In this document: positions 24,701 to 32,482 of the stretch, piece by piece
Layout of the letters: every line of letters begins with the position of its first letter
Position numbering within the stretch: position 1 is the first letter of the stretch
From: Eudorina sp. 2006-703-Eu-15
Lineage: Eukaryota; Chlorophyta; Chlorophyceae; Chlamydomonadales; Volvocaceae
Reading direction: 5' to 3'
DNA length: 64,000 nucleotides
NCBI GenBank assembly: GCA_003117195.1
Contig: BDSI01000115.1
Location: 248,001-312,000 of the forward strand
The notes under the pieces: generated by a model
Told to the model about the DNA's origin: nothing
The model's database searches: none
What the model saw: the letters and a program-made list of their open reading frames with translations, nothing else
Translations under genes and position numbers: made by a program

Positions 24701-25880
24701 CGGGGGGGGGGTGCGAGGGCAGGGTGCGGCATGTGCTGCAGCTGAGTTGTTGTCTCGGGGGCGGGGACCTCCGCGCGCGACGTCCCCCCGGCCCTAGCTC
24801 CTCCCACACACACACAAACGAGACAGCCGCCGAAGACCGGGGGCCGGAGGGGCCGCCGAAGCCCGAGGGGGCTCATGCAGCCCACCGCAGGGCCGAGGTG
24901 CCCAGTCCCTTTCCTTCACAAAAGAGGAAGGAAGGAAGGCAACGGTACCCGAGGCCAAGACAAGCGGATTTGTGTGTTGGGTGTGCGTGTGTGTTACTTT
25001 GGCAGGCAGAACAGGAGTGCATGACATGCGAGGTGCCGAGTAGCGCCCAGAAGGTTGCCCGTATGCGTATCCAATATACCCATATATGTGTGGAGTGGGA
25101 GGGGTGGGGGATTGGGCGCATACTCATTGAAACCCCCAACCTCCCGGACCGACCCCACGCGCATCTCCCTGCGCCCGCGGCCTCCCCGCGCCCTCGGGTC
25201 CCCCCCCCCTTTGCCCGCAGCCGCCGCCAACGCCAACTTCCAGAAGGTCCGCATGGCGCACATCATCCTGTTCGTGCTGTCGCTGGTGCTGGCGCTGCTG
25301 TTCCTGGTGCTCATGTTCCGGCCCTTCATCAAGAGGACCGCCATCGAGGCGCGCCAGGTGGCGGAGCTGCTATCCCAGCTGCCACCGGAGATGGACGTGG
25401 AGGGACTGGTGGCGTCCGCCATGACCACCCGCCGCCGAGGTGGGGCAGGTCACCTCTCTCGCTTGTGCCCCCTCTCATGCGTCGCCTCTCGTGTGTCACC
25501 TGTCATGTGTCACCCATCCCCTCCACGGGGGGAGGGGGAGGGGGGGCCTGGATGCGGCTGCGCTTGCCCATCCCCATCCCCATCGCCAATCCCCCCCATC
25601 CCCATCCCCATCGCCCCATCCCCATCGCCAATCCCCCATCCCCATCCCCATCGCCAATGCCCCATCCCCAGGCGACGAGGAGGAGGACGGCGGCGCCGGC
25701 GGCGCCCGTCGCTCCGTGGACGGCCGGGCCATGAAGGGCGCCGGCGGCCGACGCGCCAGCACTGAGATGCGCGCCTCGGTGGACATGGGCGGTGCCGGCG
25801 GCGGCAAGAAGGCGGGCCGCGGCGGCGCCGCCGCCGATGACGAGGACGACGCGTCGTCGGTCGGATCCTCCATGGGTTGA
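3743..25880 (+). CDS. Giant TmcB-like multi-pass membrane protein with PAS domains (38 exons)
   Basis: Splicing 38 exons gives a continuous frame of 6453 nt (2150 residues). The order is: a short Ser-rich N-terminus, about eight membrane helices, a helical repeat region with the SVKLLRSYGRFLEEVKNDP motif, consecutive PAS folds, a Gly/Asp linker, and a C-terminal block with about four more helices. This architecture matches proteins annotated as tiny macrocysts protein B (TmcB) in Dictyostelium and Chlamydomonas; the assignment is from memory. A membrane-bound sensor is a fair inference, but the ligand and partners are unknown. The start was chosen because ATG 3743 opens a frame that splices cleanly at GTAAG (3826) into exon 2. 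All junctions keep phase. The weakest one is the donor at 12986 (GTCCGG). No TGTAA was seen until 28159. Exon coordinates are given in the part entries that follow. Confidence 0.87.
7032..7163 (+). repeat. 22-bp tandem array repeating a 5' splice site six times
   Basis: Six units of the type GTCGTACGTGCGATGG + GTGAGT run from the end of exon 6 into intron 6; the last two have GCCGTACG instead of GTCGTACG. Each contains the same GATGG|GTGAGT donor (7048, 7070, 7092, 7114, 7136, 7158). Only the first keeps the frame with exon 7: shifts of 22 or 44 nt break it, and the 66-nt extension reads into TGA. Confidence 0.9.
7671..7726 (+). repeat. Dispersed repeat family B, copy in intron 7
   Basis: A G-run is followed by TAAATTGAAAAAAAGAAATA and then AACCCGAAGAACGACCCC and GGCACACCCAG. 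The same block is at 24432-24492 and, inverted, at 63113-63168. Confidence 0.8.
8237..8500 (+). repeat. 44-bp tandem array next to a 3' splice site (family A)
   Basis: Six units start at 8237, 8281, 8325, 8369, 8413 and 8457. Each is of the type TTGAAAATGTCTACCCATTT, then CCTATACCCACCCC and a C/T run. The last unit runs straight into the acceptor CACCAG at 8503. A GCTCTGGCAGCAGCGC leader at 8218 precedes the first unit. There are no spacers and the unit is intronic, so this is not a CRISPR. Confidence 0.92.
8671..8722 (+). repeat. 13-bp tandem repeat in intron 8
   Basis: Four copies of GGGGACCCGGGTA lie in tandem, starting at 8671, 8684, 8697 and 8710. Confidence 0.85.
8819..8895 (-). repeat. 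Dispersed repeat family D, inverted copy in intron 8
   Basis: This is the reverse complement of the block at 25001-25068. It carries CGCATGTCACGCACTCCTG and TCTGCCTGCC, and also shares the flank CGCATACGGGCAA. Confidence 0.75.
9110..11195 (+). other. TmcB-like gene, exons 9-13: helical repeat region
   Basis: Exons: 9110-9260, 9518-9768, 10239-10400, 10751-10840, 11096-11195 (residues 377-628). The sequence is helical and charged. It includes IDPSKSRLKDIYRFLDAMEV, NFLIEVQNNYQSGVTQLQQA and, in exon 12, the SVKLLRSYGRFLEEVKNDP signature followed by YYSEADKVEEQQE. In TmcB-family proteins this corresponds to the TPR-like domain between the membrane block and the first PAS domain. Exons 10, 11 and 12 all end in phase 2 with an AG dinucleotide. 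Confidence 0.83.
11575..12985 (+). other. TmcB-like gene, exons 14-16: first PAS domain and start of the second
   Basis: Exons: 11575-11761, 12226-12337, 12817-12985 (residues 629-784). A typical PAS start (NNAVAVINAVGIIQMANKPL) is followed by FGYKKGELEGKNISILMPQP, a His-x3-Tyr segment (QRHNGYLRNY), and the later strands DRFVFPLKIAVTKV and SLFMGVLKP. No heme-ligand His or flavin Cys motif (NCRFLQ-type) is visible, so the ligand is unknown. Exon 16 begins a second PAS-like unit (GTILCVDQRFSDWFGRSPNE). Its donor reads CAG then GTCCGG; ending 14 bases later at GTGAAT would bring a stop into frame. Confidence 0.8.
12121..12170 (+). repeat. Family A copy in intron 14
   Basis: GGCAGCAGCGCAGTATGAAT precedes GTCTACCAACCCCCTATACC; it lies 55 bp before the acceptor of exon 15. 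Confidence 0.7.
13871..13910 (+). repeat. Family A copy in intron 17
   Basis: TTTGAATATATCTACCAATT is followed by TCCTATACCCTCC; it lies about 65 bp before the acceptor of exon 18. Confidence 0.75.
14611..14675 (+). repeat. Family A copy in intron 18
   Basis: TTGCTCTGGCAGCAGCGCAG leads into GATATGTCTAGCAATTTTTT and CCTGTAC; it lies about 45 bp before the acceptor of exon 19. Confidence 0.75.
15009..15060 (+). repeat. Family A copy in intron 19
   Basis: TTGCTCTGACAGCAGTGCAG leads into TTCAATATGTCTAACCGTTT and CCTACACCCTC; it lies about 45 bp before the acceptor of exon 20. Confidence 0.78.
15700..15738 (+). repeat. Family A copy in intron 20
   Basis: GGCAGTTTGAACATGTCTAC is followed by CAATTTCCTATGCCCC; it lies about 50 bp before the acceptor of exon 21. 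Confidence 0.78.
16512..16860. repeat. Dispersed repeat, copy 2 (partner at 1277-1510)
   Basis: It lies in intron 22 of the TmcB-like gene. The first block (16512-16640) runs in the same direction as 1277-1400. The second (about 16750-16840, with GTGCCCTGTGCCCTCAACGC) is the reverse complement of 1416-1510. About 110 bp of unshared sequence lies between them. Confidence 0.75.
17988..18040 (+). repeat. Family A copy in intron 24
   Basis: TGTGGCAGCCGCGCAGCTTC is followed by AACATGTCTACCAACAAGG and TTCCTGTATCC; it lies about 40 bp before the acceptor of exon 25. Confidence 0.75.
18082..18718 (+). other. TmcB-like gene, exons 25-26: Gly/Asp-rich linker
   Basis: Exons 18082-18346 and 18546-18718 (residues 1234-1379) encode a low-complexity linker of Gly runs, Ser-Asp-Asp pairs and a basic patch (RTIGRSGRRVVVTNSVKGG). 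It separates the PAS region from the C-terminal membrane block and is probably disordered and fast-evolving. Confidence 0.78.
19561..19656 (+). repeat. Family D repeats behind GT-rich sequence, intron 27
   Basis: Two degenerate units (TAGGCAGGCAGAGCAGGCGT and GGGAGTGCGTGACATGCAAG) follow a GT/GGGT-rich stretch. A third partial unit is at 19912-19947 (GTAATGCGTGACATGCCAGG). Confidence 0.6.
20328..20360 (-). repeat. Family A copy in intron 28, inverted
   Basis: Read on the minus strand it gives GGCAGTTTGAATATATCTAC. It is the only inverted member and lies about 300 bp from the acceptor, unlike the others. Confidence 0.65.
21353..21455 (+). repeat. Family A double copy in intron 30
   Basis: Two related units follow each other: GGCAGCGCAGTTTCAAAACG with TCCACCAATTAATATTCCC, and then TTGAAAATGTCTACCAATTT with CCTGCAACCC. 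The second ends about 45 bp before the acceptor of exon 31. Confidence 0.78.
23489..23524 (+). repeat. Family D copy in intron 34
   Basis: TAGGCAGGCAGGACAGGAGT continues with GCGTGACGTGC, directly behind a long GT array (about 23410-23487). Confidence 0.75.
24432..24492 (+). repeat. Family B copy in intron 36
   Basis: TTGAATTGAAAAAAGAAATA is followed by AACCCGAAGAACGAACCCGG and GCACACCCAGC. It nearly matches 7671-7726 and is flanked by G-rich sequence. Confidence 0.82.
25001..25068 (+). repeat. Family D copy in intron 36
   Basis: GGCAGGCAGAACAGGAGTGC continues with ATGACATGCGAGGTGCCGAG and a CCCGTATGCG end. It is the inverted match of 8819-8895 over almost its whole length. Confidence 0.78.
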
Positions 25881-28163
25881 CGCTGGCGGTCGAATGGACG
25901 TCCGCCTGATAGGGTTGGTGGACTGGGCTGGAGATGAGGGGGGGCCCGAGTGGACGGGCCCCCCCGCCCCACACACATACCAGCCCATAACGCTGGACTT
26001 CGCTTCTCGCGGCTCAGTTCTCTTTTACACACCACCCACCCCAGGAGGTGGAGGTGCAGGTCGACGGCGACCTGTCCTGTCGAAATGTGCGTGGCGGGAT
26101 CTTGCCGCCCAAGCCCCGCGGCCGCTGCCGAGGCCGGCGGCCGGCGGCAGCCTCGACCAGCCACTGACGGCCGCCCGGGCAGCGAGAGGACTGACTGGCA
26201 GCCGTCGTCGTCGTCGTCGTCGTCCTCCAGCGGCATCCAGCGGTCCAGCAACCACCACCACCTCAGGGTGTTTGTGGAGAGCGAGAGGAGGTTTCCGTGT
26301 CAGGCGCACTTGCAGCGCTCAACGACGCTCCTCTCTCTCGCTCGCTGGTTTCGGAGCCCGACGATCCAGATAGAGGCGCCTGGCCGCCGTGGCGGCGCAG
26401 GCCGCGCCAACCGACGGGGGGGGGGGCGGGGGCCCCTGCTGCACCCAGCCAGGGAACCCCCCCCCGTCCCGGGGAGGTGCGCTAGGTGGGGTCAGGCGGA
26501 TCAATCGGCGGCTGCGGCAGCGCGGGTTATCGAAACCACCCGGCGGGCGGGCAAGGTGGCAGTGACGGCTTATCCAGCTCCCAGCGCACCTCCTGGGGCC
26601 ATAGGCTGCATTCTGGGGGTTACCGTGCTAGTATTGCTTATGGCCGTGGTGGTAGTAGTGGTGGTGGTGGACTCGTGATTTTCGACGCGCAGCGTTCTGC
26701 GAATGTCCGAGGTGGAAGGAGGCGGAGCGCCGGGGGCTGTCTGTTTGTCTGGAGGCTGGGAAGGATTGGGGGGGGGGAGGCGGGGTATAGGGGAGGGGGG
26801 AAATTGGCGAGTGCGGGGAGGGGGGTTCGCGGGGCAAACTGGACGGTGGAGGGAGGGGCGGGGTTGGACGGGCAGTGTGATGGCAGGGGGCGGTCGACCA
26901 GAACACCGCCTCGACATTGCTGCTGTTGCTGCTGCCGCTGATGATGATTTTAAAACGCGAAAGTCAATGCTGAACGAGATTAACCGGTGAAGCTGATGTG
27001 ATGCGATGCGATGGGATGGGATGGGATGGATGCGGTGATATGGCCAAGCTCAAGTGTGTGTGTGTGTGTGGGGGGGGGGGGCGGGGGGGGGGGGGGATCC
27101 TATGAGCCAGACACCCCCCACCTCTTCGGCCATCTGCCGAAGAGCGCGAGAACGCGGCGGGGACCCACGGGTCGGGTGCGGACGGGCGCAAGTACCCGCG
27201 CTGCCCGCCCTCGTCGCCTGATGTGACCTGACCACCGGCGGTCGGTATCACCCCCACCCCCCCTGTGTCCCTTTTTTCTGTCGCCGCACATGTGCGCCCG
27301 CATCCCACCTGGGGCTATTGACACTTACTTCAAACCCACCTGGAGATTATCATGGGGGCGGGGGGTCCCTTGCTGGGTTCAGACCAGGTGGACGCAGGAG
27401 CGCAAAGGGATACAGCGCAGCTGTGCTGACGGTGCCGACGGTGCCGACCCTGTTGACGGTGCTGAGTCGCGGTTTTGCGGTTGGCCGCCGCCAGAGGCCG
27501 TCCTCCCTCCTAAAACTGGGCGAGTTTGGGCCGCGAGGGGCGGGGCGCGAGCGGCGGGGCGGGGCGGCTCTCTGGTGAGCACGCACGGCAATACGGCAAT
27601 ACGGCAATCTCGCAGTCTCATGATCTCATGGTGCGTCCTTCCAGATCTCTTGAGAGGTGCGGCCCACATGTGTTAAGAAAGCGAGCCCGACCATGTCATG
27701 TGGTCGTTGGTGCACGTGGATTCCGGCGCGTGCGCAGTCCATGTGCTTGATTTTGACTTTTTTTGGAGGGGGGAGGGGAGAAGGAGGAGGAGCGCGGGGA
27801 GGAGGGGGAGGTGTATCGGGGCGGGGGGGGGAGGAGGAGTGTCTGGATTGATCGCAAGGGAGGAAGAGCGGCGCCGTCGCGCCGCCGCCGTGGCTGTGGT
27901 TCGTTTGAATCGACTAACGCTGGCGAGCCAACGCGACCAGCCATCAGAACTTCACTCGGAGCTCGTTCAAAGAGGCCAGTCGCGCTGTTTGGTGGGTGGG
28001 CCCGGGGGCGCCTTTCCAGCGCGGTGCAACGCGGCCGCCACCTCCCGGCAGCTGTGTCCTCCGCCTCTTAACACCCAACTGACCCAGCTGACATGGTCCA
28101 GCTGACATGGTGGCGTTTTGCTGTGTGCGTGTTGGCGTGCGTGTATGTATGTTCCGGATGTAA
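25881..28163 (+). other. Probable 3' untranslated or spacer sequence after the TmcB-like gene
   Basis: The first TGTAA downstream of the stop codon is at 28159-28163. Using it would give a 3' untranslated region of about 2.3 kb, so another signal may be used instead. The stretch holds G-runs (27070-27097), a TGG/CGT repeat zone near 26205-26225 and no convincing gene. Confidence 0.3.
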
Positions 28164-29355
28164 CTTGTCTATGTGTATGTACGGCACGGGCCGGGACAGT
28201 CATGGTCCACGTGACGGCCGCGGAGACGCGCCCGTTGACCGTTGGCGCCGTTGGCCGTTGCGGGCCGTGCAAGGCGTGGATGGAAGGACGAAGGATTGGT
28301 TGGTTGGTTGGACGGTGGACTGCAGCAGTACTGCCGTACAGCGCGGTTAGGTCTTGACTACTGATCGTCGGCGAGAATCCTCTGGAAACCCCCAACCCCC
28401 CGGGACCTGGCACGCCGGCCGGGGGGGTCTATTCATGGTGCGGAGCAGTCTGTGGCCATCGCCCAGTTCCCAAGTTACCATCTCGAGTATCGCTTTCTGC
28501 GCGAAAGTGCGTCTGTGTGTCTGTGTGTGCGTTAGTTGGCGAGGAGACGCACCCGGCCCCCAAGCGTGGGCCAGGGAGTGGGTGCATGCGTTCTCTATGT
28601 CCATTCAAGGGCAAACTGGTTACCAGGACGGCGATTGCTTTGCGTGTCCGTCCGTCCGTACGTCTGTCCGTACGTCCGTACGTTGCGTGTTCCAAGGGGC
28701 GCCTCGAGCTTGTCCAGGGAGGGGGGTGTCGGTTCGAATGGGGTTGGGAGGCGGGGTTGGGGTGGAATGGGTGGGGTGGCATTATGGACGTCGTTCGAGG
28801 CCCAGGATCTTGACGGCCTCCCCTCCCGGGGGTTTTTGACCGCGGGGGGCGATAGGGGACACGGCGGGGCGGGTCCTGGGGACGTGCCCCACGGCAACGG
28901 GTTCAGCGCTCGACCACCCATCGCCTCCCGACCGCACCTTCACGAATCACGATCCTGTTGGGCCCGGGGGCGCCTTTCCAGCGCCGCGTGGTTGATCTCC
29001 ACCTCGACTGTCTTGCGAGCGGGGCGCCTGGGAAAGATAATAAGGCCCCGTTTGGGTGCGATTTTGGTGGTAGGCGTTGCTGGCGGCAGGGCGGCGACAC
29101 AAAGGTGCGCGCATGCGTGCATGGACACGGTGGCGTGTGGCGCGTGGGTTTCCCGCTGGGCGCACGGTGGAGGAAGAGCACGCTGCAGAAGTGCGCGCGG
29201 CCAGCGCCGCCGCCGCCGGGCCAGGTAGGGCTGGGGCGGGGCCGAAGCATTTGTGGAACTGGGTTTTCCCGCCTCTTGTTGCCGGCCCTCGTGCCTGGAG
29301 TCCTGGGTCGGCATCTCGGCTGGTGAAGGATGCGCGGTGGGCGCTGTCTCGCTTG

Positions 29356-29380
29356 TGTGTTTAGAAATGCAACCCGCGTG
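29356..29380 (+). repeat. Family C motif, partial
   Basis: TGTTTAGAAATGCAACCCGC is preceded and followed by GT repeats. Confidence 0.65.
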
Positions 29381-30095
29381 TGTGTGTGTCAGCGGCTGTG
29401 TGTGCACCGATCACGGAGGGGCCTTATGTGGACTGAGGACTGAGCCGCGATAGGGCCTTATGTGTGTGCATGCGCGAGTCTTTGTATGTGGATGTGGATG
29501 TGCCTGTACATGTGTGGGTAGGCGGGGTATGCACACGGTGTGTGTGCGTGCGTGTCTGTGTGTGTGTCTGTGTGCGCCGAAACTGAGCTGCACCGTCCGC
29601 ATGGTGCTGATGACCGCCCGCTGATGACCGCCCGCCGACGCGCACGATGCCTGCGCAAGCAAGCATGCGGACGCCTCCCACGCCGCGCCACGGCGCGGCC
29701 GTGCTGTGCTGGGCGGCGCGATGCGGCATGGTGGCTGGCCGCTTGCTGTCCGTGTGTGGGTGCCGCGTCGCTGCGGATTTGGGTTGACCCGGTTGGGCTG
29801 ACGGCACATGTGCGACGTTGGGATGTAGACCGTGCGAATCGTGACCGTGTTGTGGTTGGGGCAACAAAACACATTTGACGAAACCGGCAGTCTTGTGCCC
29901 AAGACCGAGGACAAAGTTAAATTCGTTGAGATTTCCTGGGAGGGGGTGTGATGGAACGGGCCGCTTGTACATGGCTAGGGCCCGAGTACGGTTGGGAGGG
30001 TGGGGTGGGAAGGGCGCGGCCTGGCGTCTTGGTAGCTTGATGGCCACGTACCTGCACGTACCAGTAACGCCAGTCGCCTTCATATGCGATGTCAT

Positions 30096-30179
30096 AATGT
30101 AATTTCACGTCAGCACAATGCAATTTCACGCCTGCACAATGTAATTTCACGTCTGCACAATGTAATTTCACGTCAGCAC
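30096..30179 (+). repeat. 21-bp tandem repeat carrying TGTAA signals
   Basis: Four exact-length units (30096, 30117, 30138, 30159) are of the type AATGTAATTTCACGTCAGCA plus C. Three contain TGTAA, the volvocine poly(A) signal; the second has TGCAA. Confidence 0.88.
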
Positions 30180-30774
30180 ACGCAGCACAAGGCACGCCTG
30201 ATATGCTGATGCACTGCCCGGGATTTCGCTAGCGCGCAACCGTTCGCACTAGGTTCGTGACCGGCTCGCAGGTTGATTATCATGTGTCTGCACCTTTGTG
30301 CATCCTGATGTTCATGTTGGCGGGCGCGGGCCTCTTGAGATTCGTCCGGAACTGGTTCTTGCGACTTTCTCGACACATCGCGACCATTGGAAGGCACGCT
30401 GTTTTCGGCGTTTGCTAGACGCGGCCATGGAGCAGTTCAGGGTAATCGGCATGGTACGTTCTAACGCGGGGACGCGGGCCCCCGACCCGCCAATAACTCC
30501 GGTTTGGGCAAAGAACCTTAAAAATTATTCTACGCGAACCCATGGTGGCAAAGGTTAGCTTCGGCAGTACGAAATGGCAGCTACAAGAAGTGAATCAGCG
30601 TGGGGCTCATCCCGTGCCCGTACGCAGTTTCGTGAATAAGAACCGAAGGGCCTCATCATACCCAGTCATCCTACGCAATCGAGTGCTAGCATAATTGGTA
30701 TCCGAAAACGAAAAAGAAACCTACCGTATCTCCTCTTGCAACTATCCTAGAACAACCTCTTGACACCCGCAATT

Positions 30775-31233
30775 ATGGCGACAACGGCTTCCTCTGCCCT
30801 TCGGTCTGCTGCTCTCGAAATTCCTCGTCTTCGTTGTGGTGCGGCTGCGTCGTCAGCTTCTCAGTCTCAGCAGCAGGTCCAAGGTATGTATTTTCGTCGG
30901 TTCACTTCATATGTGAGCTGTATGTTGACCGCGGCCTTTCTACTTCCTGTTCGCATTTGTCATCATCGAACTAAAGATTCCTACTGCTACTATGCGACAA
31001 GGTGAGGCGTTTGCAGTGACTGTTGAAGCGGGCACTGGAGCGAGGACTCCAACGGCTTCCACGGCCGCCGGGCAAGTCATGACAGTGACTTTTCCTTCCG
31101 TGTTTGCAGTCCAACTGCTGTCGCCTTCTACGACTTCTCGCTGGGCTCAAATGATCGCTCAGGGACGCACCCCTCCACTGGCGCGAGTTTCTTCTCACGC
31201 TTGTGGGGCAGCACCTCCACGTCATCGTCTTAA
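30775..31233 (+). CDS. Possible small three-exon gene, function unknown
   Basis: Exons 30775-30883, 30977-31001 and 31110-31233 splice in frame to 85 residues ending in TAA. The N-terminus is Ala/Ser-rich with scattered Arg (MATTASSALRSAALEIPRLR), as in organelle targeting peptides. The middle reads DSYCYYATRSPTAVAFYDFS and the end is Ser-rich (FSRLWGSTSTSSS). Donors are GTATGT and GTGAGG; acceptors are CTAAAG and TTTGCAG. The 25-nt middle exon is the weak point. Codons are less GC-rich than in neighbouring genes. The family was not recognised. The nearest TGTAA downstream is near 32026. Confidence 0.4.
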
Positions 31234-32482
31234 GCATCAGCATCCTTGTGATGTGCTCAACATGCTCTCAAGCTTATAAATGTGCCAATGTCAGCGGCCG
31301 GGGCGGGGCCCGTCAACGACTTCCTTGCTGAGTGTGCTTTGTATCGGTGTTTTTCTGAGAATTGTTATCATTCATGCTTGCAGTTAGGCGTGATGCGCAT
31401 GCCATGCTGATTGTTTTCATGGAGACTGTTTGTGTACGGTTCATATTGAACTCACGTTCGTGCAACTTGACGAAGATTTGTCGGACGTGCAACACCTCGA
31501 TGCAGCGTAACCGCCTTATGAGTGTGCTGAGGCATGTGCTTTCAACGTTTGCAACGTAGATCGCCAAGTTATCAATGCAGCCTGACCGCATTATGTAGTG
31601 CGAGTGTGACCAGGAGGGGTCTTGCCGGGACATATACGCTCGAAGGTGTGCCTGCCATTTGGTGCCCTAGAAGCTCAGCGATTTTTATTTCTTGGGCGAG
31701 CAATGAAGACGCCCAGACGCGCAGGGGCGTTTGTCTCCCCGCGTTTCTGTTAACACCTGTGCGTGCGCGACATAACCCAAACGCGTACGCGATTGTAGAT
31801 TTGACTTCGCTGAGGTTGCTGATTCGGCACCTGAAGTGGGCGCATCTGATTGTTTGGTCTGGCAGATGTACGGTACATGGGACGATCCCGAACCCTCCGC
31901 CAACCTTGACCGGTCTTGCAGGACGACGACACCGGTTGACACGCCGGCATTGGGCAATATTTGCTGCTAGTACACGATTTGTCGAATAGTCTGGATTGGG
32001 TTTGATGTGATGCACAGAACAGACCGTGTAAGCCCGGGCGATGGTGGAACATGTTGCGCCTTTCCGTCTGCGGCTGCCGTATCCGCGGATTTTGAAAAGA
32101 TGGTGAACACCGACGTGTCCATGTTCCGTTGTTGAAATGGCGATTGGGATTACCGATTTTCACAGCTTCGTGCCCCATCGGCGACCAAGGCGCGCGCCAT
32201 GTATCCGGCACCCATATAGATACGGTGCACCGTGTCGCGCTTGCTAACTCGCAACGCAGACTCTCATGATGTGGGGCCTCTCAGCACCTAGTCATATACC
32301 GATCATCGGTCCAACATACCTGACAACTGCTGGTATGTCCCACTTCACATCCGATCATTCCCACATGTGGCCAACATTGCACAACAGCACGGGATCCGAA
32401 CATGACATGCGCAAGCATTCCACACCACACACCACAACGGTGTGCCGCGGATCGAGCTGTTCGTCGAACCCTCACCCCGCCT
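31234..32482. other. Spacer between the small gene and the convergent transporter gene
   Basis: The sequence is lower in GC, without repeats or a convincing frame. It should contain the 3' ends of two converging transcripts. No TGTAA on the minus strand was found here for the transporter. Confidence 0.4.

Larger units (their letters stand above)
19148..25880 (+). other. TmcB-like gene, exons 27-38: C-terminal membrane block
   Basis: Exons: 19148-19423, 20098-20256, 20663-20785, 21178-21319, 21503-21756, 22016-22156, 22504-22782, 23103-23301, 23613-23752, 24243-24417, 25221-25439, 25672-25880 (residues 1380-2150). Helices: exon 27 (YIVIALLLLVHVVCFSLFLV), exon 31 (LGIGLLVAEGCVVCGAAALY then VFLVIPTGFLRALASKHV), exon 33 (LLLTLPFLLWGAVVIAIYTF) and exon 37 (HIILFVLSLVLALLFLVLMF). 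Between helices lie long loops with Asn-x-Ser/Thr sites (NKTNP, NDTTY, NATNN, NSTRF), as expected if they are luminal or extracellular. Exons 32 and 38 add acidic or basic low-complexity inserts. The stop is TGA at 25878-25880. Confidence 0.83.
28164..30774. other. Spacer without a supported gene
   Basis: It carries GT arrays, one family C motif (29356-29380) and the 21-bp TGTAA array at 30096-30179. GGGCCCGGGGGCGCCTTTCC occurs here near 28960 and also near 27998. Open frames such as 30298-30558 have no further support. GC falls noticeably after about 30100. Confidence 0.4.
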
